A DNA stretch of 64,000 nt, taken from NCBI GenBank assembly GCA_977006965.1, contig OZ345354.1, positions 2,666,001-2,730,000 of the forward strand, given 5' to 3'. Positions 50,501-61,551 of this stretch are shown piece after piece (the first letter of the stretch is position 1; every line of letters starts with the position of its first letter). This DNA comes from Phymatolithon calcareum. Taxonomy: Eukaryota > Rhodophyta > Florideophyceae > Hapalidiales. The notes under the pieces were generated by a model. The model was not told the DNA's origin and made no database searches. It saw nothing but the letters and a program-made list of their open reading frames with translations. A program made the position numbers and the translations under genes.

Positions 50501-53500
50501 GACTATGGGCGCAGGGCGCGGGGCGCGGGGCGCGAGGAACGCGTTCTTGGGGTGGGAAGATGGAAGTCTGTGAAGTCAAGGCAGGCCAGAAAGTGTAGCG
50601 CGCCACTGTTGCGTGGGAGAGACGTGACCGGTGATGTGGGAAGCTGGTATAGCTGTTGTGTGGCAAAAATTGTGCGGAAAATATTACATAAAATTCGTTT
50701 TCAGCCCTTCTTTGACACGCATTATGCACACAATGCACCAAACACAGAGAACGCTGCATCATAGAATTGACCTCTCTCGCATCCGTGCCACCGAGGCGCA
50801 ATCCGGGGGTCCTTACCTTTCTCATATATCATCCAATCATGCTTCATATGTCCCAAGGCTTACGACTCGCGGGTGTTTCACACTGTTTTAGGTGCTCGCT
50901 GTTAAATTGCGATTCTGGTTTAAATTCAGCACAACTGCTTTTAGCTGGATGACCGGAATTAGGGTTATTTTCTGGTATGTAACTGCGAGGAGGCGTCGCG
51001 TGGCAAGCCGATGCCCTGCTGGGTTTCGACACACTATGATACTGTACAATACGGTAAAAGTGCACTTCAGCTCTTGCTTGCTTGCTTGCTTGCTGGCACC
51101 GAGAAATGTCGGCAAATGCAAAAATAAACTGGGGTTACTGTACTGTCTTATATATATATGAACTTTAATTATTAATTGTTCAGAAACTCCATGCATGGTT
51201 CAATTTCTGCACTTGATTTGCTCACTATCATACTGTACAGTATGTAAATACTGCACAAAAACAGCCGTGCAAATTCTGTTACCCAATTACCTCGATGCAT
51301 TGTTTTGCTCCATCAAAGCAAGTGAGTCCTGCTCTACTTCACAGTCGCGACAAATTTTTCACTAATTTTCGCTGAGATTCGCATTCATTACTGGACAGCA
51401 CAGTACGGAACAGAAACAAGTCGGACTCGTGCAAACGTGCATACAGCATGGACTATGTGTACTACTGTACTGTAGATTTTCAGTTATTCTTTCTCTCTCT
51501 GTAATCTCAAAGCATTGAAGCCCTAAATGGCTTCGCAAAGATTGCTTGGAGAAATCTTCGCGGGTGTGTACGTACGTTGCACTGCGTGATTCCGTGAAGG
51601 GTGGACGAGTATCATATCATATCATATTGCCGGGTGGTCTAGAGCCTGCGTACAGTACACCACTCATCTTGCATGAGGCAATTACAGTATGCAATTTAAG
51701 TGGATGACCTTGAGTCGAATAAAACGAGTATATTTTTTCAACGTTATATCTTCTGGTCGTGCGAAACTTCGGCCGAATGTTCATTGGACTTTTTTACTCA
51801 GTCAATCCTTGATAATTGGATGTCCAATGTGGCAAGGTCTGATATCCAAATACCAAGGCTATTCTAGATTCGAATTTGTATGATACTTCAAATGTTAAAC
51901 GTGTATGGCCGAAAACCGGAAATTTAGGCGACATGGCTCACATATGCCCCATGTTCGGCAATTCGGCGTTCATATGCGCCTCTTTGAAGGATATGTTGGG
52001 TGCTTGGCCCACAAACCAATGTTAGAAAATGTGCAACCTTGTTCGCTGCTCGGAAAAGAGTCCACGTGTTGAATATGTGCCGTGAAACAGACTCAAACAA
52101 GTTTACAAATTTCATGCATGCACCGTGGCTCTGGAATTGACAATATCCAGATATCAAATATTCTAATAATCGTAAATTTTGGATAAATTTATGATGATAC
52201 CGTATTCGTGGAAGCCTCCTGTATTTCTGAAAACCGAGGTAATTCTAAATTCGATGACCCATTTATTGAGGATTAACAGTACTGTAGAGTAAAAAGTTTA
52301 CCTTTTATAGAGCCCTCAGTATGATATTATACGAAGGATACCCATCGGAGCAGCTCTGCTCTTACCTGTCACTAAATAACAATAAATTACCTCGCACGGC
52401 CGCGTTGTGTCGTGCTTCTCAACTTCAATACTGTAGCGCTTACGTCTTGAAAATGGAACATTTTGTTCATGTTATTCCCCAACTATATCCACATGGATCG
52501 GGATCTTGAAGTCGCACGCTTTAAAAACTATAGCTATCCGCTGCTCAGATGGTTTCTTACGAGGTTTCGGTTGGTTTAGCTAGTTTCCGAACCTCGAAGA
52601 GATGGATACCCATACAGCACAAATGTTTCGTCTTCTTTGCTTCAGTCTTGCAAGCACTGTCGTCTAGCTCCAAGGGAAAGGAGAAGCAACGGAATATTGG
52701 CTACTGTAGTCGAAGCGCAACGATGGGAGAGGCTGCATACGCTAGCATCTGGCACTGCAGATGTGCTACTTTCTTACCACCTCTGTAAGGCATGATGATA
52801 TTGAATTATTAGTTTGGCGGTGCATATAACGCCGTATTCAGTGAAATGGACAGGCATATTTCAAGTCACAAATTGTTGGAGTTCTGGCTGTATCAAACCG
52901 CGTGCGTCGGGGATCGTTTCGTGATGCGTATCAGATATCTAAATTCATCAGCCGTAACACAAGCGTGCCCTTGTCGAACAAAGATGTCCCTTACGAGACT
53001 AAACGCGAGGGTCCAGACATTTTTCTGGTCTATTCTCAAAACCATTAGAATTCTACATGAAGAAAATCAGAGGATATTAAGCTGTGGTACATGCGAGGCT
53101 TTTACAGGAGAGAAATCAGGCGTCCGAACAGACGAAACGAACATTGGAATATTGAGCATATTAAAAGGTCGAATTGCTGAAGGTGCAAATTACAGCGGAT
53201 ACAACGTGGTACACCGTCACTTTGTAAAATATCATTTCGGTACACTCCGAAACATGAGCAACATAGCATACAAGAGCGGAGATTATTCACGCCAGCACCG
53301 GGATGCTGGTGGGCACTGACGGGAAGATATGCCGTAGGACAAGGACCGAAAAGGGAGCGATACGGCATACCATCATGATGTACACAGCTGCTTTGCTATG
53401 GATTTTGCTCAACGGCTGCCGTTTTTTCTCGCTTTTGTCAGGAATGTCATAGACATATTGTATTCACTCTTTAGTGAACGATGAAAGAACAGGGCAAAAA

Positions 53501-54542
53501 TTTCTCGAAGCTGTTCACAGACACAAAGTGTAACACAACTTCGGAGAGGCAATGCGAGAGATCGCTGCACGTAGGCGAGTCATGCAAGATGCGCCCGTAT
53601 AGCGTTACAGAGAAAGAAAGAAGCGATCGTGTATCTAGAAGGATGATGACGAGTGGTTCATTGTCGGCAGAGATTTGACACAAGGATCTCCTTGAGCCCA
53701 AGTCTGTACCATAGTTTTATGGCGACATCCCCGTCGCCCATGATTGGAGTTGAGGAGAGGTATTAGAAGAGCCTTGAAAGCTGGTTGTAAGCGATACCAA
53801 TCTGACAGAAGGGATTTCAGAAAGTGCTTGCCTGACTTGAGGGTTTCGACATGATATCATGCAGTCCTCTTGGTGAGTAACTCCGTAGGTTCGGGCATAG
53901 TGACATCGCGAAGGTGCGTCAAATACTTCTCGGTCAGAAACGCCACAAGTCCGGATAAAGTGGCTTCACCGGGGATGGTCCAATCTACTGATAAAGATTC
54001 TTTCTATCACAGAGAGCAATATTCACTCGTTGACTGTAACAAATCAATGGCATGATTCAGCAAGCGAATGATGTTTGACGGCTAGTCGGTGCCAGTTGCA
54101 AGTCTTCAAGAGTACTCTAGACTCTACAGTTTCCTGACAAATTCAAAAAAATGAATAGGACGGCTCTGGGAGCCCTCACTGGACAAATTAGTGGTAGTTT
54201 CATTTCTTCCTTGCTAGAAAAGTGGATCTTCGTCCACGAACCTTCGCGAGAAACAGAGGTAAAGACCATCAAGATTATTTATGTCAATCCATGGAACATT
54301 GCCGGTGCCAATTAAGCGGCGATCCTAGTCCGACTGAGTCGCCGTCGGCCAGAACATGCATCTGTGCATGACGTTCAGATGCTCCTTACAGTGCAACTCC
54401 GAACTGAGCTCTTGATGATAGCGAACGGTTTTCTGTCAATTTTACTATCTAGGCTATATTGATGTCCTCTGCAGCTCCTTGGAAAATCAGAGAACCTTTG
54501 CTCGCCCAGTTCCTGGCTTCCTGGCATATGCTCTGCGCGAGT
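50501..54542. other. AT-rich intergenic stretch with microsatellites
   Basis: No gene is recognised; the longest frame (52846-53319, plus) has no motif. A (CTTG)n run lies at 51072-51094. A 45-bp segment at 51401-51445 recurs at 55091-55135. Confidence 0.4.
51401..51445 (+). repeat. Dispersed 45-bp repeat, copy 1
   Basis: The segment starting CAGTACGGAACAGAAACAAG and ending AAACGTGCATAC recurs at 55091-55135 with four differences, 3.7 kb away. No matching partner end suggests a footprint of an element. Confidence 0.65.
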
Positions 54543-54550
54543 CTTGGGAC

Positions 54551-54877
54551 CAAAGCATTGGAATTATTTATTTATTTTTATTCTTTTCTCGAAAAGTGTC
54601 GAGAATAAATAATTTATTGTTGAACGCAGAAGCAATAAATTATTGTATTCAAGTTCAGTGAGGTATAAATAACTGGTTATTCCCCGAATTATTGGATCCT
54701 TCTTGCTACTTTCTGTCGCGATAGAATAACCGGATCGAAAAAATGAGGAGTCCGATACAATAATTGTCGCAACCACGACGATCTCAATAAATACAATAAA
54801 TATGCGAGACTCAGGAATAAATTATTGGAACAATAATTTAAATAATTACAATAGCAATTATTTTTTCCAATGCTTTG
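54551..54877. mobile_element. Small hAT-like MITE (327 bp)
   Basis: The ends read CAAAGCATTGGAAT and, in reverse complement, CAAAGCATTGGAAA. A perfect 8-bp duplication CTTGGGAC flanks it (54543-54550, 54878-54885). The interior is AT-rich with AATAAATTATTG-type repeats and codes for nothing. Its termini differ from the CAGGGG groups, so it is a separate hAT-like family. Confidence 0.85.
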
Positions 54878-55090
54878 CTTGGGACTAGGGATGGCAAGGA
54901 ACTTTTAATCGCATCACCTCTGATCGTACACCTGACACAGTGCCGCATGAGGTCAACCGGATCGGACGAGGGGCTTTTTTGTCAATTGGAGGAATAGGTT
55001 CTTGTCCGGTTTTGCTTCATGCATATCACTGCAGGTGAAGAGAATCTCCGAAACCGGTAGAACGGGACATGGCATGCAATACGACTGCTT

Positions 55091-55135
55091 CAGTACAGAA
55101 CAGAAACAAGTCGGGACTCGTTCAAACGTGCATAC
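55091..55135 (+). repeat. Dispersed 45-bp repeat, copy 2
   Basis: Partner of 51401-51445. It lies 42 bp left of Harbinger element B. Confidence 0.65.
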
Positions 55136-55292
55136 TGTCTTGGGTGATTTAAAGACCACAACAGCCTTTCCTTATCAGGTCTGGTTTATACCAGCGTTTT
55201 CGTGTCCGTGTTCGGCCACTGCTGCTTCCACTTTTTTATCATATGACCATATGTCCACTTCTGTGCATACCAGTTAGAGAGCATCCGATGGC

Positions 55293-57367
55293 ATGTTCAC
55301 GCCCCGCTTACAGAGAACATTGTCGTACTCCCAGAGCACATCGTCGTGCTCCCGTGCAACGGAGCGAATATCGAGCGTGAAACGGGCATTACGATTTTCG
55401 TTCCGTTACACACGACTACCTCTCACTCTCGGCCGTTACGCTCATCGCTCCGCGCCGTATCGCCGTCTCTCGCCCAATAACACTAGGGATGTGCTCATCT
55501 CTTGGCAACTCGCACACGGACCTGTGCCCGCACCGCGCAAACCGAGCGTGCCGTCTACATCCTCATCCGCCCAGGGCACCGCGCATCCTGCCCTGGTGGC
55601 GGCCGCACATACGCATTTGAGAAATCCGGTGGCCATAACACCCCACCCCATTCCAAAAGTCGTCCGCAGTCTCTCCCGCGCATGCCACCCCGTGGAACAC
55701 CGTCGCCTTTCCCACGCGCCCATTCCGCGCAAACGACCACGCTCTCGTCCCATCAACTGCGCTATCCCATCTGGCGCGACACGCCGCCCGTCGCGCGCAA
55801 TCTCTCCTTCCCCGAATCACGGATCCTCTCGCATTCTGCTCACACCACGCCGCCGGACCATCTCCCTCACCTCACATGTAGCACTCCAGACGCCGCACAC
55901 ACACCATCTGCCACACTCTCGTCCTGATTGTCGCTCTGCTCGTTGAACCCTCCTCTGCCCCGCTCATCCTCGTTTTCCGCCGTTGATCTTGATCGGTCCA
56001 CAGGGGCGGACGCCCCCACACACATCGCCATCCAAACGTTTCCTATCGGTGGCCGCGCTGGTTCCGAAGATGCGGACGAGGATCTTGACGGTCCAAGAAC
56101 TACTCTCACGACTGGTGACCAGTGGCACAAGGCCTATGTTCTAAGCACTGTCGGTTTACAGCTGCCCACTGCGCGAGACCGTGCCTACACATTCCTGTTT
56201 CTCAGAAAAGCTCGTGGCCTTCGCACTCTTGCGCAGGCGAAGAAAGTGACACAATCAGGGTGCAAAAATGCAACCATAGCGAAACTAATGATCAAAGCAC
56301 AAACTGAGATTGCTGATGGTACATACGATTGGGAGAACTGCTTCGGAGCTGCACAGGCAGCATTCTGGCGACAACCTGTCCATCAAGTTGAACTCATTCG
56401 GAAAGCACCCACTCACCACATATTCGTCACTCATGAACCGGGGCCACCGTCCTCCCGCCGTAACTGCGATGCAGCCGTCATGACTGTGGAAGAGTTCGCT
56501 CGTCTGATGGGCCTGCTGACGAGACATGAAGCAGCGCGCGAAGCGCTGATCGAATCTGGCCGCGACTTTTCGCGCGAGCAACAACAACGTCGCGAAGGAC
56601 GTGACGGGTTCTGGGAGACGTTGATCTCGAGGCTGTTCAATGACCCCAGTGTATGTGTTGAACTGGAACTGAGGGGTTGTATCTCTGGTGACGACGATGT
56701 GTCTACCGTCGACCCCAACGTCAAACCTATTATGCCGCAAGGGGCCGTGTGGCTCAAAGATCGTTTCTTCGCGGTCCGCGCGTTGTTTACGAAAGCATAT
56801 TCACGGTGGACTGTCTCCGGCCAGAACAATCCTGGGGCCGGCGGCTTTCAAAACTTTGTCGCCCCGGCACCTAATGCAACTACTATGTCTTTACAAGACA
56901 AGTTTACGTGCATCATGTTTCGTGCAATGGGATGTGGCACCGTGGAGGAGAACACGGACGTACTGAACTTCACGTGTAAGCTGGGCCCGGCGGGCGTTGG
57001 TTTCGATGACAACGAGCCTTTGCACGCTCGGAGCGGGCGCACGCGTGCGAAGCGGAAGGCGGAGGAGCTTATGCTAGCGGAATTGCAGCACCGCTCACAA
57101 AATTTAGAGGCGATGGTGGCTACTTTGTCATCATTGGCGAACACGCTATCGTCGGGAGAGCATGCTTCCTCCGGCACCAAATCCCAGAACGACGTGGATG
57201 TCATGGACGAAGAAATGGTACTGATGGAACAGCTGTAGATGCTCACCAAGCAGCGAGCGGAAATCATGGCGTTGGACGCGAACAAAGATGTGAATTCACG
57301 CATGCGCTTTGCGCTCGAGCGGAAGCTCAAGGCATTGCATGAGAAATTAGAGCTGAATGCGATGTAA
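55293..57367 (+). pseudogene. Harbinger accessory protein (ORF1) of element B, disrupted
   Basis: A Pro/Ser/Arg-rich N-terminal frame (55293-55946) shifts to the frame that carries the conserved part (about 55928-57238). Blocks shared with element A are MTVEEFARLMGLLTRHEAAR (A: FARLVGVLVDSG), FTKAYSRWTVSGQNN, FRAMGCGTVEENTDVLNFT, then RAKRKAEEL and a coiled coil. A TAG at 57236-57238 cuts off the last 43 codons, which stay open in frame to 57367 and match the tail of element A. So there are at least one frameshift and one nonsense change. Confidence 0.7.
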
Positions 57368-57542
57368 AGTAATACGAAAACGTCTTTATCGGGGGCCACG
57401 ACTCAGGTTAGGATTGCGCAGGGCGTGTGACGCCGCGCTGTTTAAGTCCAGACGTGAGGAGTTGACGCAGGGTCTGCTCTTCGAGATCACGGTGGCGGCC
57501 GCCTCTGCGCGTTAGTGTCTTCCAGTGGTGCGTTGCGGCGGA

Positions 57543-58647
57543 CTACCAAGTGCCAAAAGCAGCAACCGCGCCTGCGGTGGACAATGTAGGGAGCGAGCAT
57601 GCGGCGACGTCGTCAACGTCAATACAAAAGTTGTGCAGACGCATGACAACGGAGACAATGGGGAGCGTATCGACTAGTTTGTAGCTAAGTGGGCGCCACA
57701 GAATGCCCCATCTCGCCACGAGCATGCCAAAAGCTTGTTCCGCGACGGTGCGGCATGAGCTGTGGTAGAAGTTGAAGGAGTCTCTATATACGCCTTCCTC
57801 GGGGTTCGTCAGTGACCCCTTGGGCCAAGGGGTCAGTATACCGTCGCAGCACTGATAGGCAGCCTCTCCAGCCAGCCAGTAACCCTGGAACATATCGCCT
57901 GCGCGGAGTCGGGTGGCCAGAGAGGATCTAGCGAAGGCGATCGAGTCGTGTGGGCTGCCGACACATTTGCAGGACATGTACAGAAAGCGGTATTTGTGGT
58001 CGTCCACGACTTGTACAAGCAGCGCATACTTTCCTTTCCGGCAATAAAAATTACGAGGGACGTACTGATCCGGTGGTTTCTACACTGTGATGGCGATGCC
58101 TTCCAACGCGCCCACACAACCGTACAATGGGGATGGTAAGCAGTGGAACGCGCTAAAGCCGTCGGAGAGATTGCCAAGGGCTGCAGCGTCGTTTATCGGT
58201 AAACCTGGCATGGGTAATTCGTCGAGGATTGAGCGGAGAGTGTCGTGGAAAACGTCGTAGACAGTAGATTTGGCGAGACGAAAACAGAGCATCTGGTCTA
58301 GGTAGCTGCCTCCGCCTGGGAGACGGAATGGCCGCCAAACGAACATACGGCTGAACAGCACCACCACTTGAGCAAGCTGCTTGTTTCTCGTCTCTAGTGA
58401 GACAGGGTCGGAGGCGATGAAGCAAGTCGTAGAACGAACTGCGAGAGAGACGAAAGACGCGACGGAACTCGTCGTCCGATAGGTATTGTACGATAACAGC
58501 GAACTGTAATCGGTTTCGGCGTATGGATGCTCGCCGGTTACGATTCGAACGGTTTGCGCAGGCGGCGCGAAAGTCTTCATCGTTGAACAGGAGCATGATT
58601 ACCGTTGCCAAGGTTGCCAGCAGAAGGGCTTTCTTTTTCGTGTCCAT
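57543..58647 (-). pseudogene. Harbinger transposase of element B, disrupted and with altered catalytic residues
   Basis: The start MDTKKKALLLATLATVIMLL corresponds to the start in element A. A frameshift near 58330-58350 follows SSGGAVQPYVRL. A TAG near 58080 lies just after GALEGIAITV, in the codons that read GALDGIAIRL-MK in A. The two catalytic Asp positions read Glu (GALEGIAI, AGEAAYQ) while the catalytic Glu is kept (VAEQAFGMLVARWGILWRPL). It cannot act as a nuclease. Confidence 0.85.
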
Positions 58648-59076
58648 CGTGGAGTAAGAGTACCATGAGCAATAGGAAGGGGTTTCGGCGCAAAATAAAC
58701 CGGCCAAAAACAAATTTACTGTAAAGATGTATGAGAATAAATCAGAACAAACTAAGTTAACCTGTTTCCCGGTGGCGAAGAGGTTCCTGTGGTCGTGGTC
58801 GTATGATAAGACGCGACGCAGGTGTACATCCACAAGAAAACCGCCAGGTGTCTTTTTGAAGCAAAACGTCCTCGACATGAACCTGAAAATGTTGATATCA
58901 ATAAACCGGACCTCATTATCGTGGACTACCAAAACCCGATAACTTCTCCACCGACCCAGACTTGTAGAGGTGAGTGAAGAACCCCGCACTCCGGCGAAAG
59001 ACCTAGGGACGACTATTTCAGTGCAGGGCTTCACAAACAGCGCGCAAAGAGAGGCAATAACAACTGGGGAACAACC

Positions 59077-61551
59077 ATGCCTTGGACCGCTAACGATGAC
59101 GAGAAGTGCTTACACCAATGGACGACTTCCAGTGGACGTACGTCTAGGTGCCCGAACAAGATTACTTGTTCTTACTGCAACCGGTGCGACGGCCAGTGCC
59201 TGAAGTTGCCGGACTGTAAGAACACCTTGGGAGGAGAGCACCCGTATGTGAGCGAGAGGCCACTCCACATAACACGGCGCGACGTGACGTTCCCAGACGC
59301 GAGATGCACTACTCTCAAGTGGCTGTGTAGGGAGGAAAAAGTGGAATGGGCCGAGCGCAGCCGAGAGGAGGACGGGAAGCTGCGCGGCACAGACACTCGT
59401 GTTTGTGTGCAATGCTTGCCAGCGGACAGCAACCTTGGAAGCGGATCCGTCGGGATACCTGTTAGCCGGGAGGTCGCGGCAGGTGGACCCCGCACCGGAG
59501 AACGGCAAAGATTGACGGGAGAGGCAGACATCATGGGCAGACATGCGCCGAGTACGGTTGTATTGGAAGGTGGAGGGCAGGTGAACCCTACGCCAGCGCG
59601 GCAGTATGTCATGGACGAGAAGCTAATGGACCCGGAGTGCGACGAGAATTGTGTGGAACTGTACGAGAGTGGCGGCACACTCATGAACCCGGAGGGTCCG
59701 CATGGAAAAAGAGTTGACGCCCGAGTGGCTGGGCGGCAGAAGAAACAGTCGGGGACTGAGGTCACAACCACGATACCACAAGGTCGTGATTGTGAGTGCG
59801 GCTTCCCGGCGGACCAGGTGGAAATTAGCTACGAAGATGAAATGTCTGGTGAGGACGAATGCGGTGTCACAGAGGCTGGTTGGCGAGAGCCCCGGCGCGA
59901 CTACGGGCCGTTTAGGCTCTCACTGCGTGTAGTGACTTGTGAAGGTATCAACAGACTACCATATCTGTCGGAGAACGGGACGACAGTGGAAGCGGGACCA
60001 GTTGCGAGGTTCGCTCCCACATGGGCGACAGCTGACATGGCATTTACAATGCCCGTCACGGAAAGACCGTGTCTCGAACCATGGAGTTTGTACTACAAGA
60101 ACGAGGAGCTCACGCTGAACGTCGACGGATGGACCAGAACGGTTGTCAGCACGAGTGACCTCTTCTTCACCCCGTGGCATACCAACAAAAGGTGGGCGTG
60201 GCCCGAGTTAGGGAAGAGAGCGCGGGCAGTGGTGACGAGGTTCCTTCAGTTAGTAAGCGATGGCACGATAACCTTAGTTACGGATGAGGTCGGATCGTGG
60301 GACAGCGTGTTCTTCGACTGCCCGCTCCCTGCGCCAGCACGTGGTGATTGGCCGGGGACAGCGAGGAAAAAGATGGCAGGGCAGACGTTCTGGAGTGGAA
60401 CCGTTAGCTCGCTAAGGGGAGTCGAAGGACCGGCTTGGCTGGTTGACGAGATCCTAGTTCCAAGAGGTGCCATAACCATCGGCTTTTCAGTATTGGATGG
60501 CGACCGAGGCTACTACGAGCAGGACTCCGCGAGGAGGGGGGACGTACACAGAGAGGCAGCCTGGGTACTGGACAGAGTACTCTGGGAGGACGAGGAGTTC
60601 ACGATACCGCTTTACGCTCACAAGGAAGACGTCAGAGATATGACTAGACCGTGCATCCTCGTTGACAGATTGGCTTTTCGGAGGCACAAATTACGAGAGC
60701 GGAAGTATCTAGTGGTCGGGCGAGATTACGGGGTAGCTTACTGTGTTGGGGACCCGGTTGCTGAATTTGCGGACCAGATAGTTGCTGTCAGCGAAGCCGT
60801 AGTGTCGGCCACGCCCTATCGTGCGCCGCCGGATAGAGTGGTCCGCAAAGCGCACAGTTTGGTGAGCAAGGCGGCAGCGCTGGGTGAAGTGGACTTCGCA
60901 GAGCTCGATTTAGAAGGGCAACTGTCGATGAGAAGCCTGGTGGAGTCGCTGACCGACGAGAAGTACAAGCTAAACACTACCAGTGACACTGGATGCGGCC
61001 TGCAGCTGTACCGCCGAATGAGGAGTGAGGGGTACATAAGGCTGAAGCCGCTGATGTTCATGTTCTTGAAGAACATAACGATCGACGCAGTGCAATCTCC
61101 TGTGTACCGTACTGCTTTGTCGAGAGAGTTCTTGAGTATAGCTGGTGGACACGTGGACCTATGCACTGGCGCCATGATACCGATGTATAGTATCATGAGT
61201 GGCGAGGAGATAGGAGAGAGCACGCACGGAAGCTTGACAGGTATGATACCGATACCGGAGAAGATCGACTGTCCGTGTGAGTATGGGCCACACAATTGCA
61301 CGGCCAGAGAGAATATCTGTACTGTATCCAATGATATGTTAGAAGGTATTCGATTGGTGCATATCTCCTTATTAGTGATCCGGGGGTGCAGCGCGCCCTC
61401 ACCCGTTTGCCCCCGTTTGTACTCTGTACTTAGGAAGTGCTGTGCTGCGCGCTGTCGCAGCGCACAGATAGAATACACACACCAAAACCGAGTAAACGAA
61501 CATTTCGTTTTGACTAAGGACGCTTATCGCTTCGGCGTGCTTCCTTCTTGA
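59077..61551 (+). CDS. Orphan protein, 824-codon frame, probably truncated at its 3' end
   Basis: The start MPWTANDDEK is in an ACAACCATG context. A Cys-rich N-terminus (CSYCNRCDGQCLKLPDC, about residues 31-47) could bind zinc; more Cys pairs follow (CVQCL, CDENC, DCECG, CPCEYGPHNC). The middle is acidic, then mixed, with WSLYYKNEELTLNVDGW, LFFTPWHTNKRWAWPELG and LLVDEIL-like segments that suggest a folded, Trp-rich domain. No known family is recognised: it is not a transposase, kinase or retroelement gene by any motif I can see. From about 61337 the reading frame probably runs into the left LTR of the next element, so the last 70 codons may not be native. A compact uninterrupted frame of this length argues for recent coding function. 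Confidence 0.55.
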   Translation: MPWTANDDEKCLHQWTTSSGRTSRCPNKITCSYCNRCDGQCLKLPDCKNTLGGEHPYVSERPLHITRRDVTFPDARCTTLKWLCREEKVEWAERSREEDGKLRGTDTRVCVQCLPADSNLGSGSVGIPVSREVAAGGPRTGERQRLTGEADIMGRHAPSTVVLEGGGQVNPTPARQYVMDEKLMDPECDENCVELYESGGTLMNPEGPHGKRVDARVAGRQKKQSGTEVTTTIPQGRDCECGFPADQVEISYEDEMSGEDECGVTEAGWREPRRDYGPFRLSLRVVTCEGINRLPYLSENGTTVEAGPVARFAPTWATADMAFTMPVTERPCLEPWSLYYKNEELTLNVDGWTRTVVSTSDLFFTPWHTNKRWAWPELGKRARAVVTRFLQLVSDGTITLVTDEVGSWDSVFFDCPLPAPARGDWPGTARKKMAGQTFWSGTVSSLRGVEGPAWLVDEILVPRGAITIGFSVLDGDRGYYEQDSARRGDVHREAAWVLDRVLWEDEEFTIPLYAHKEDVRDMTRPCILVDRLAFRRHKLRERKYLVVGRDYGVAYCVGDPVAEFADQIVAVSEAVVSATPYRAPPDRVVRKAHSLVSKAAALGEVDFAELDLEGQLSMRSLVESLTDEKYKLNTTSDTGCGLQLYRRMRSEGYIRLKPLMFMFLKNITIDAVQSPVYRTALSREFLSIAGGHVDLCTGAMIPMYSIMSGEEIGESTHGSLTGMIPIPEKIDCPCEYGPHNCTARENICTVSNDMLEGIRLVHISLLVIRGCSAPSPVCPRLYSVLRKCCAARCRSAQIEYTHQNRVNEHFVLTKDAYRFGVLPS

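Larger units (their letters stand above)
55178..58912. mobile_element. PIF/Harbinger element B (3735 bp), degenerate
   Basis: The ends GGTCTGGTTTATACCA (left) and GGTCCGGTTTATTGA (right, opposite strand) share 12 of the first 13 bases and resemble the ends of element A. TCA flanks both sides (55175-55177, 58913-58915). Length and gene layout mirror element A: accessory protein on plus, transposase on minus, convergent. The terminal repeats are more diverged inside, consistent with an older insertion. Confidence 0.75.

Noticed and set aside
49921-50502. 193-codon plus-strand frame opposite the RING gene
   Set aside because: It is the complement of a clear multi-zinc-finger gene.
52846-53319. 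157-codon plus-strand frame in AT-rich DNA
   Set aside because: No motif, no homologue pattern, poor start context, isolated.
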